Shown here piece by piece: positions 1 to 6,246 of a DNA stretch of 20,773 bases (position 1 is its first letter; each line of letters starts with the position of its first letter). This DNA is from Patescibacteria group bacterium (GTDB lineage Bacteria > Patescibacteriota > Minisyncoccia > CAIUEV01 > JAHKAQ01), in contig JAHKAQ010000044.1 in assembly GCA_018825765.1 (NCBI GenBank), positions 1 to 20,773 on the forward strand, read 5' to 3'. The translations under genes were made by a program, and so were the position numbers. The notes beneath the pieces were generated by a model, which was not told the origin of the DNA, ran no database searches, and saw only the letters and a list, made by a program, of their open reading frames with translations.

Positions 1-150
1 ACAACTACTAAAAAAATCACTAAAACAGTAAAAATGATAGTTCGTTTTTTACCTAGCATTCTTAAATATTAACAATTTCTAACCCTGTTGACAAATATCC
101 CGGTTGGAGTAAGCTCCATTGTTATTCATGCTTTTGCTTCGTATATTCTA
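1..150. other. Gene-free left edge of the window
   Basis: No convincing gene is visible here. A frame is open from base 1 to a TAA at 70-72 (23 codons), which could be the tail of a plus-strand gene starting outside the window but could equally be chance. A short hairpin (TGGAG 105-109 with CTCCA 114-118) is followed by TTGTTATT and might be a weak terminator for such a gene. A TTGACA at 88-93 has no matching -10 hexamer at 16-18 bp, so it is not called a promoter. Confidence 0.3.
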
Positions 151-179
151 TTGACAATATAGTATAAGTATGATATAAT
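151..179 (+). promoter_or_regulatory. Perfect consensus extended -10 promoter
   Basis: TTGACA at 151-156, a 17-bp spacer, and TATAAT at 174-179 match both sigma-70-type consensus hexamers exactly. TG at 171-172 one base before the -10 makes it an extended -10 promoter as well. The predicted start is near 185-187, about 116 nt before the gene at 303. This is the strongest promoter in the window. Confidence 0.85.
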
Positions 180-184
180 ATAAG

Positions 185-302
185 GTTCTGCCGATAAGCA
201 GAACTTTATGTTTTTAGCTTAATCTAAGCTAAAAAACCCTGACCGCCCTGATAATCCTAAATTAAAACCAGCGCGGTCTCGGCCTTAAAATTAACCTAAT
301 AT
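185..302 (+). promoter_or_regulatory. Structured 5' leader with three predicted hairpins
   Basis: The expected transcript begins at the base of a hairpin: GTTCTGC 185-191 pairs with GCAGAAC 198-204, with G-U/A-U extension. A second hairpin has a perfect 10-bp stem (211-220 with 226-235, loop AATCT). A third stem pairs GACCGC 241-246 with GCGGTC 273-278 around a 26-nt loop. The second hairpin is followed by A residues, not U, so it is not a plus-strand terminator. The density of structure behind a consensus promoter suggests a regulatory leader or riboswitch-like element. I do not recognise a known class, so the regulatory role is inference. No Shine-Dalgarno sequence precedes the ATG at 303. 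Confidence 0.45.
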
Positions 303-1013
303 ATGCGTAGATTCCAAGCTGTTCTTCAAAGAAAAAGTTTGGAAATAACCAAAATCGGGAAATTCAGTTTATTTCTTTTAATCCTGATTCTTACCATCCT
401 TATTTATTCTAACGCTCAAGCAAAAGAGGCGCTGGATGAAAAAACCTTTTTCGACGAGCTTAAAAATATAGATGGTAATCAAAAATACAATCTCTGTCAG
501 CGTGGTGAATTAAAACAGGATCAAATAAAAAAGAACGCTGTGCTGGATGAAAACAAACGTCTCTTTTACAACCTAAACCTGCTTATGCCTGAAAGTTCAA
601 AAAACATTCAGGTAAAAGATAGCGCAATTATTGACCAGGAGCTAAAGCAGGACATCGCCTTAGAGCTTCAGGGAACCCGCATGGAACCCATGATCGACTT
701 TATCGCTAAAAAAGACCGTCGAATCGCCGCCCTGTTAGTTGGCATTGCCAAAATAGAAAGCGGCTATAAGCATAACTATCAGTTCAACTTCTGGGGTTAT
801 GCCGGCGGTTATTATGGATTCAAAAATCCTGAACAGGCAGTTAATGTTGTAGGCAAACGTCTGGAAGAATTAAGCGATCAAGGTCTGGACACTCCGCAAA
901 AACTGGTAACTACCTGGAAGTGCGGCTCAAGCTGTGCCAGTCATCCTCCTGGAAGCGTTAAACGTTGGGTTAACACGGTTAGCGGTCCTTTCACCAGAAT
1001 CGCCATGAAATAA
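303..1013 (+). CDS. Putative exported lysozyme-like (glucosaminidase/transglycosylase-type) protein
   Basis: This 236-residue protein has an N-terminal hydrophobic segment (about residues 21-38) after a short basic stretch, so it is exported or anchored facing outward. The C-terminal half (about 125-236) has the look of a small lysozyme-fold domain: an Ile-Glu-Ser-Gly-Tyr motif at 151-155 resembles the catalytic Glu-Ser of lytic transglycosylases, followed by Asn-Phe-Trp-Gly at 162-165 and a GYAGG turn like the NxWG segment of glucosaminidases. Two cysteines (207 and 211, CGSSC) and Cys65 could form disulfides outside the cell. It stands alone between a perfect promoter and a strong terminator. 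A peptidoglycan-cleaving role is inferred from the motif; the family is not identified with certainty. The middle region (40-120) is low in recognisable features. Confidence 0.7.
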   Translation: MRRFQAVLQRKSLEITKIGKFSLFLLILILTILIYSNAQAKEALDEKTFFDELKNIDGNQKYNLCQRGELKQDQIKKNAVLDENKRLFYNLNLLMPESSKNIQVKDSAIIDQELKQDIALELQGTRMEPMIDFIAKKDRRIAALLVGIAKIESGYKHNYQFNFWGYAGGYYGFKNPEQAVNVVGKRLEELSDQGLDTPQKLVTTWKCGSSCASHPPGSVKRWVNTVSGPFTRIAMK

Positions 1014-1026
1014 AACAAAAATACCT

Positions 1027-1056
1027 AAGACGGCCCCAAAAGGGCCGTCTTTTTTA
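1027..1056 (+). terminator. Intrinsic terminator, partly bidirectional
   Basis: A perfect 10-bp stem (AAGACGGCCC 1027-1036 with GGGCCGTCTT 1042-1051, loop CAAAA) runs into a T tract at 1050-1056. It ends the plus-strand gene at 303-1013. Read on the minus strand, the same stem is followed after a few bases by TTTTT, so it may also stop the convergent lysS operon. Confidence 0.9.
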
Positions 1057-1072
1057 CTTTATATCCTCCTTC

Positions 1073-1092
1073 CTCTGGCTCTGGCTCTGGCT
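1073..1092. repeat. Short 6-bp tandem repeat (CTCTGG, just over three copies)
   Basis: Three tandem CTCTGG units plus CT lie in the 63-bp gap between the terminator and the end of the minus-strand gene at 1120. They are in the 3' untranslated part of that transcript. No function is apparent. Confidence 0.6.
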
Positions 1093-1119
1093 GATATCTT
1101 CTGCTGGCAGTTTTTAAAA

Positions 1120-2643
1120 TCAACTTTCCTCTTCTTTTGCCGCCTCTTCCAGAACGCACTCTTCATCCTCCAAAGTATAATCCTTGGGGCAGGCGCACTT
1201 TTCTTTTTTACTGCTCCACTTACCGCCTGAATCCTTGCACTTTTCTTTATCTGTCCGCTTATCCGCGCCGCCCTTGCCGTGATAAATTATCATCTGATCA
1301 ATGCTGGTCTTTGACCCATACAAAGCGCCGATATAATCCCGGGTGGAATCAAGGTAAATATTAGCTCCCCAATAAGGATCATGCGCTACGTATTCCCCTT
1401 TTTTATCTTTGCTGTGCACTACCACGTAATGGCCGGCTCCGCGGCCCGAAGCCCTGATAAACACGATAACCGGATTGCCGCTTTCTATTTCATTGTCAAT
1501 GGTCTTCCAGTTTATATTGCCGTGAAAAGTCGAGGAAACCCGCTCCACGTCCTGCCAATGTTCAGGCCACACAATAAGATCATAATAAAATATCCTCTGC
1601 TTGGCCAAAATTCCCGGATCCATGCTTATCCCGTGATATTTTAAAACCATAGCCACGCAGGTAACCGCGCAACCGTAATTAGCCATTTTTGTGCGCGACA
1701 TACCGATATTATTACCGCCCCAGCGTGAATCCTTTTGAGAAAAATACCACCTGGTAGATGACAGGCCGGAAGTGGGCTTTTTCTGTTTGGACTTTACCTG
1801 AGCCAACTCTCCAGAGTTCTCAACCGCCATTTCGTCTATATTTCCCAAAAGCTCCTCTCTCTGCTCTTCAAACCTGCCTAACATTTCCTGGTATTTATCC
1901 TCCTCTCCCTGGGTCAAATTCAACAAATTCTCTTTAGCCAGCTGTTCTGATTCCAGATATTGCTTGTCTTTTAAACTATCATTTTTTAAGGAATCCATCT
2001 TATCAAATTTTTCCCTGCGCTGGTCCCTTTTTGTCTCAAGCTCGACCTTAGCCTGGTTTATATCATCCAGCACTTCTTTTGTTTTGTCGTTCACCTGATT
2101 CAAGCGCTCTACCTGGGAAAAATAATCAGCTAAATTATCATAACGCAGTATCAGCTCTAAAAAATTACTCCGGCTCTCCCGGTAAAGATTACGGATCAAT
2201 TCCGCGAGAATCTTTTTCCGGTACTCAATTTCAATATCTTTCTCCTGAATGCTTAATTCTATTTTCTTTATCTCTAATTCAACCAGACGCATTTCCTGCG
2301 TTGTTCTTGTAATCTGTTCCTGCGCCTTTTTTATTTCTTCATCCATCAGCTCGATCTGATTGGAAAGCGTGGCCTGTTGTTTTTGTTTTAACTCCACCAG
2401 GTTTTCGTAAGTCTCAATTTTATCCTCTATTTCTTTTAGTTCTTTTTCCTTTTCCTCTATCTCCGCGTCAAGCCCTGAATTATTCGCTGAACTATTTTCA
2501 TTTTGAATCTCATCCGCCGCGGCCCGCTCCCCAACCCCAAAAATAGCAGTCAGGAACACAAAAACCAAACCCCAAAAAACCAATAACCTAAAAAACTCTG
2601 CTATTTTATTTTCTTTTATTTTTAGCATTTTATCTTTATTCAA
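1120..2643 (-). CDS. Exported PcsB/CwlO-like coiled-coil protein with C39-type cysteine peptidase domain
   Basis: The protein has three parts. Residues about 16-42 are a hydrophobic signal or anchor. Residues about 57-270 form a long Glu/Lys-rich coiled coil with a break (LIRNLYRESRSNFLELIL, from 149) typical of the PcsB/CwlO/EnvC hydrolase-regulator coiled coils. Residues about 297-455 are a peptidase C39-like domain with Cys325 (in YGCAVT), His405 (in GHYVVV) and Asp422 (in HDPYWG) as a complete candidate catalytic set. A short tail with four cysteines and an acidic end follows. A cell-wall or peptide-cleaving role outside the membrane is likely; the substrate is unknown. The 507-residue frame begins at a TTG (2641-2643) that overlaps the end of the upstream membrane-protein gene by 8 bp; an ATG five codons later (2626-2628) is an equally plausible start. 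It is the last gene of the lysS operon. The stop is TGA. Confidence 0.8.
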   Translation of the reverse strand: MNKDKMLKIKENKIAEFFRLLVFWGLVFVFLTAIFGVGERAAADEIQNENSSANNSGLDAEIEEKEKELKEIEDKIETYENLVELKQKQQATLSNQIELMDEEIKKAQEQITRTTQEMRLVELEIKKIELSIQEKDIEIEYRKKILAELIRNLYRESRSNFLELILRYDNLADYFSQVERLNQVNDKTKEVLDDINQAKVELETKRDQRREKFDKMDSLKNDSLKDKQYLESEQLAKENLLNLTQGEEDKYQEMLGRFEEQREELLGNIDEMAVENSGELAQVKSKQKKPTSGLSSTRWYFSQKDSRWGGNNIGMSRTKMANYGCAVTCVAMVLKYHGISMDPGILAKQRIFYYDLIVWPEHWQDVERVSSTFHGNINWKTIDNEIESGNPVIVFIRASGRGAGHYVVVHSKDKKGEYVAHDPYWGANIYLDSTRDYIGALYGSKTSIDQMIIYHGKGGADKRTDKEKCKDSGGKWSSKKEKCACPKDYTLEDEECVLEEAAKEEES

Positions 2644-3403
2644 AAATCATCCAGCGCGCCGAAGCAAGCACTAATCCCACTGTAACAAAGAATACCGCCA
2701 CATCTATCAGAAAAATTTTTCTATTAAATGCCGACCGCAGGTTGCTTACAATATAGTTGGTTAAGATATAATACGAAGCAAGCATTAGACTGGCGAGCGT
2801 CAAATAACCAAACGGTAGAAAATACATTCCCCAGCACAAAACTCCCATGCAATAAGCGATTATAAAACTGAACAGCCAGTAATTTAGCTCTTTTCGAAAA
2901 ACCATAGTCTCAATTGCCTGCCTGGTAGCCAAAAGAACAACCGCGTAAAGCACTAAAGAAATTACCCAGATGCCGATATTTCGATTAAGATAAATCGCGA
3001 AAAGGCTGGCGCTCCACACAAAAACCACGCCCAAAGTAATCATATATTCAATTCTTCTTGATATCAGATCTCTTTTATTAAAGGTCAAACGGTAAATACT
3101 AAGCAAAAGAAGATAATAGCCGGCCGTAGCCACGATTATATAAAACTGCATAAACCAGCCGCCGCTTACAAAAAAAACCAGCGTCGAGGTGCCGATAAAA
3201 TACAAAGTGGGCAGTCCGGAAATCCGCCAGCTTTTCAAAATAAAATTAACTCCAAAAGTAACCACTATGAGCAAAGCGCCCAGCACCCAAAAAACAATTT
3301 CCCAGCGATAGGCAATAAGCTCGTAGCCAAAAAACATAACCAGCGCCAAAATCAGCGGCTTTAAATGAAAAAGCATCAATTCTTTTTTATTGCTTTGTTT
3401 CAT
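2636..3403 (-). CDS. Polytopic membrane protein of unknown function
   Basis: A 255-residue, very hydrophobic protein with about eight predicted membrane segments, for example near residues 11-30, 33-52, 62-80, 85-102, 115-135, 138-160, 175-195 and 235-252. Loops are short and basic (NFILKSWR, NKRDLISRR, NRKIF). I see no catalytic motif or transporter signature and do not assign a family. It starts 10 bp after the lysS stop and overlaps the coiled-coil/C39 gene, so the three genes are probably cotranscribed and translationally coupled. A partnership with the exported C39 protein, such as membrane docking or export, is possible from the arrangement alone. Confidence 0.75.
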   Translation of the reverse strand: MKQSNKKELMLFHLKPLILALVMFFGYELIAYRWEIVFWVLGALLIVVTFGVNFILKSWRISGLPTLYFIGTSTLVFFVSGGWFMQFYIIVATAGYYLLLLSIYRLTFNKRDLISRRIEYMITLGVVFVWSASLFAIYLNRNIGIWVISLVLYAVVLLATRQAIETMVFRKELNYWLFSFIIAYCMGVLCWGMYFLPFGYLTLASLMLASYYILTNYIVSNLRSAFNRKIFLIDVAVFFVTVGLVLASARWMIFE

Positions 3404-3413
3404 TTTTAATTTC

Positions 3414-4862
3414 TCAAGAATCCGAACCCAAGGGTTTCATCAGGGGAAAAATCTGGCACTCTCTAATGGTTTTATTCATCAAAAAAGAAAACAGCCGCTC
3501 GCTCAAGCCGAATCCGCAAGTCGGCGGCATACCGTATTCCAACGCTTCTACGAATTCATCGTCTCTCATCTGCGCTTCCTGGTCTCCGGCTTCTCTTAGC
3601 TTTTCCTGCTCCAAAAAGCGCCTGGCCTGATCAATTGGATCATTTAGCTCGCTGTAGCCGTTTCCCAGCTCGCTCCCGCCCAAAATAACGTGAAAACGCT
3701 CCGCCAGCTTGGGATTATCCTCGGTCTTTTTAGCTAACGGCGACACTATTAAGGGCTCGTTTATAAGAAAACCCGGCCCGGCGATTTTACGACGGCAATA
3801 CTTCCATAAATTATCCACGGCCCGGCTTAAATTAAAATTATTCTTTTCATACTCCACGCCCAGGGATTCCAGTTTATGTCTTATCTCTTCCGGGCTGACC
3901 TCCAGAACATTTATCCCGGTCATTTTTTTAACCGTTTCCGTATAATCATAAGTCTGCCACTCATCTCCTAAATCCACCTCAAAATCCTTTATCTTAAACT
4001 TCAAGGTTCCAAAAGTTTTTAAAGCCACTTCCCGGTAAAGCTCGCGCACCAGCTCCATTCCCTTTTTATAATCCGCGTAAGCCCAGTAAAACTCCATCTG
4101 CGTGTAATCCTGCGAATGCTCCGGATCCATGCCCTCGTTTCGAAACTGGCGCCCAATCTCGAAAGTCTTTTCCAGGCCGGCCACCATCAAACGTTTCTGC
4201 CACAGTTCGCCCGTGGAAATCCGAAGATACAAATCCATGTCCCGCGCTTTATGATGAGTCACGAAAGGATTAGCGTCGGCGCCGCCGCAAACGTTTTCTA
4301 AGATCGGCGTTTCCACCTCGCGAAACCCTCTCTCCCGCATAAAATCCCTTATACTTTGCCAAAACTTCTCCCGCTTATAAATCATGTCCTGCACTTCCGG
4401 ATTAAAAAGAATATCCAGATATCTTTTTCGCAGGCGCTGTTCCGGATTTCTCAACGCCTTGTGCTTATCCGGCAATGGTCTTATGGCCTTGGCCAAAAGC
4501 ACAATCTTTTTTACCAGCACTGACTTTTCTTTTTTCCTGGTGTCAAAGCGCTCCCCGGTTATACCCACAAAATCGCCCAAATCCAAATTTTTTATCCAAA
4601 ACTTATAATCTCCCTCAAACTCATTTTTGTTTATCACGGCCTGCATTGTCGCGCTTTCATCCCTAATTTGCATAAAAGTAATCCGCCCCATGTCGCGAAA
4701 CAGCATTATTCTTCCGGCGATTCTCACCTTTTGCTTTAACTTTTTTTTCAAAACCTGTTTAATATCCTGCTTTTCAAAATAAAGCGAAGGGTAAGGATTA
4801 ATCCCCTTTTCTCTTATTCTTTTCAATTTTTCCATTCTTTCTTTCCTGAGTGTCGAACTCAT
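3414..4862 (-). CDS. lysS: Lysyl-tRNA synthetase, class II
   Basis: Charges tRNA-Lys with lysine in the cytoplasm. The 482-residue protein has the class II layout: an N-terminal OB-fold anticodon-binding domain (about 40-145, with RIAGRIMLFRDMGRITFMQIRD), then the catalytic domain with motif 1 around RERGFREVETPILENV, motif 2 at FRNEGMDPEHSQDYTQMEFY, and motif 3 near the C terminus (GMPPTCGFGLSERLFSFL). The segment GGADANPFVTHHKARDMDLYLRIS matches the LysRS substrate pocket. Motif 3 reads GFGLSER where well-known bacterial enzymes have GxGxGxDR, a modest divergence. Length is slightly below the roughly 500 of typical enzymes. It heads a minus-strand cluster with the membrane protein and C39 protein. 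No Shine-Dalgarno sequence is visible before the ATG. Confidence 0.95.
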   Translation of the reverse strand: MSSTLRKERMEKLKRIREKGINPYPSLYFEKQDIKQVLKKKLKQKVRIAGRIMLFRDMGRITFMQIRDESATMQAVINKNEFEGDYKFWIKNLDLGDFVGITGERFDTRKKEKSVLVKKIVLLAKAIRPLPDKHKALRNPEQRLRKRYLDILFNPEVQDMIYKREKFWQSIRDFMRERGFREVETPILENVCGGADANPFVTHHKARDMDLYLRISTGELWQKRLMVAGLEKTFEIGRQFRNEGMDPEHSQDYTQMEFYWAYADYKKGMELVRELYREVALKTFGTLKFKIKDFEVDLGDEWQTYDYTETVKKMTGINVLEVSPEEIRHKLESLGVEYEKNNFNLSRAVDNLWKYCRRKIAGPGFLINEPLIVSPLAKKTEDNPKLAERFHVILGGSELGNGYSELNDPIDQARRFLEQEKLREAGDQEAQMRDDEFVEALEYGMPPTCGFGLSERLFSFLMNKTIRECQIFPLMKPLGSDS

Positions 4863-4916
4863 AAAGACACTTAAAAAAATATTCCTTAAATTACAAAACC
4901 CTACCAGGTCGTGGGA

Positions 4917-5594
4917 TTATGATATCACGGTTCCCTCAAATTCTCCACCCTTGATGGCCAGCTGTAAATTGTCCAGTTTGCGGCCGTTTAAGCTAATTAC
5001 CGACATGCCTTTTTCCTCGGCGTATTGGGTGGCTGAAGGGTCAAGCGGGATATGCATTCTGGGAACCCATTTATCTCCCACCATATTTTTTAACTCTTTC
5101 CAGCTTAAATGTTTCAGAGGCTTCGCGTCTTTATGTTTGTTAGGATCTTTGTCAAAAATATAATCCGTGTTAGTCGCCACAATCACCCGTTCCGCTCCCA
5201 GCCGGTGAGCTAAAATCATCGAATCATAATCCGTGGACCAGCCCGGCTTCCAGCCCGCGCCCACCAGAATATCCTCTTTCCAGTCTATTTCCTCGGTCGG
5301 GTCAGTTATCACCCGCGGATAACATTTATCGGAAAAAATACTTATTAAAAGTTGAGCGTTTAATCTGGTAGCGTAAATCCCCATCCAGTCCAGCTTGTCA
5401 TTGGCCACTTTATTTATCTTCTTTGCTATCCTGTTATACCTCTCGTTTACGCCGCCGCCGCCAGTTACCAGAATAAAGCGGTAACTGTTCGAAAGCCTGT
5501 TTAACAAATCACGAAACTTCTTTATATACTCTTCGTCCGGCCATTCCGGAACCATGATCGATCCGCCAAACTTGATTAAGATTACCTTTTTCAT
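4917..5594 (-). CDS. pyrH: Archaeal-type UMP kinase (amino acid kinase family)
   Basis: Phosphorylates UMP to UDP in pyrimidine nucleotide synthesis. This 225-residue protein has the amino acid kinase fold: KFGGSIMVP (8-16) for phosphate binding, VTGGGG (43-48), a TRLNAQLL helix (76-83) and ATNTDYIFDKDPNK (140-153) in the nucleotide-binding half, ending in EGTVIS. These signatures (TGGGG rather than the bacterial GGGN type, TRLNA, and Gly-x-x-Pro-Gly-x-(S/T)-T-D at 114-122) and the short length follow the archaeal PyrH group rather than classical bacterial PyrH. It lies between greA and lysS on the same strand. A strong terminator ends only about 28 nt before its start codon, so its promoter is unclear. 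Confidence 0.85.
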   Translation of the reverse strand: MKKVILIKFGGSIMVPEWPDEEYIKKFRDLLNRLSNSYRFILVTGGGGVNERYNRIAKKINKVANDKLDWMGIYATRLNAQLLISIFSDKCYPRVITDPTEEIDWKEDILVGAGWKPGWSTDYDSMILAHRLGAERVIVATNTDYIFDKDPNKHKDAKPLKHLSWKELKNMVGDKWVPRMHIPLDPSATQYAEEKGMSVISLNGRKLDNLQLAIKGGEFEGTVIS

Positions 5595-5621
5595 TTATGG
5601 TCTTTGTTTAAAAATTTATTT

Positions 5622-5645
5622 AAAAAAACACGGGCCAATGGCCCG
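5622..5645 (-). terminator. Intrinsic terminator after greA
   Basis: Read on the minus strand, CGGGCC and GGCCCG (5645-5640 and 5636-5631) pair around a 3-nt loop, followed by TG and seven T (5628-5622). It lies 10 nt after the greA stop codon and 28 nt before the UMP kinase start, so it separates the two genes. Confidence 0.8.
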
Positions 5646-5654
5646 CTTATTAGC

Positions 5655-6125
5655 TTACTTATTTTCCACTCCCAAAACCTGATATTTTATTTTCCCGTTA
5701 GGCGCTTCAACTTCAATACTGTCCCCGGCCGCCTTATTCATAAGCGCGGCGCCAATCGGAGATTCATTGGAAATCTTATTGGATATAGGATCAGCTTCAT
5801 TGCTTCCCACGATACGAAAAATACGCTCCCCTGCCCTGCCGGTTTTTACCTTTACCACACTGCCAATATCTATCTTTTTACTCTTACCGTTCTTTCTTAC
5901 TACCACGCTATTCTTCAAAACCGACTCCAGTTCGGCGATTCTTTTCTCGTTTTCAGTTTCTCGCGACTTTGCTTCGCTGTATTCCGCGTTTTCACTTAAA
6001 TCCCCCTGCTCTTTAGCGTCTTTTATGGCATAGGAAATCTCTTTTCTTAAAACCTTTTTTCTCTTATCCAGCTCTCCTTTTATCTGCTTTAAACCCTCTC
6101 TGGTTAAAAATTTGTTATTTTCCAT
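5655..6125 (-). CDS. greA: Transcription elongation factor GreA
   Basis: Rescues backtracked RNA polymerase by stimulating transcript cleavage through the secondary channel. The 156-residue length matches the family. The N-terminal coiled-coil hairpin (about 1-75) has the acidic tip GDLSENAEY at 41-49 with the catalytic-loop acids Asp42 and Glu45; the C-terminal FKBP-like domain (about 80-156) has the usual SPIGAALMNKAAGDSIEV segment. It is bounded by its own promoter and by a terminator, so it appears monocistronic. Confidence 0.96.
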   Translation of the reverse strand: MENNKFLTREGLKQIKGELDKRKKVLRKEISYAIKDAKEQGDLSENAEYSEAKSRETENEKRIAELESVLKNSVVVRKNGKSKKIDIGSVVKVKTGRAGERIFRIVGSNEADPISNKISNESPIGAALMNKAAGDSIEVEAPNGKIKYQVLGVENK

Positions 6126-6165
6126 TATAATTTAGAATATTTAATTCAATATATAGCCTGAAAAT

Positions 6166-6193
6166 AAGATAATGAAAATTCAATTTTTGTCAA
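6166..6193 (-). promoter_or_regulatory. Probable greA promoter
   Basis: On the minus strand, TTGACA (6193-6188) is followed after 16 bp by TATCTT (6171-6166). The -35 is a perfect match and the -10 matches four of six bases. The predicted start is near 6159, giving a short AT-rich leader of about 34 nt before the greA ATG. Confidence 0.55.
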
Positions 6194-6246
6194 CTTCTTG
6201 TACTTCTGTATCGTTACTAACAAGAAATATGAATACCCCTTATATC

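Noticed and set aside
1..72. Open frame from the window edge to a TAA, possible C-terminal end of a plus-strand gene
   Set aside because: Only 23 codons of AT-rich sequence with no recognisable motif; an open stretch this short is common by chance.
88..116. TTGACA at 88-93 as a promoter
   Set aside because: No acceptable -10 at 16-18 bp; the downstream bases form a small hairpin instead.
5604..5999. 131-codon plus-strand open frame
   Set aside because: Antisense to greA, which has a complete catalytic tip and normal length.
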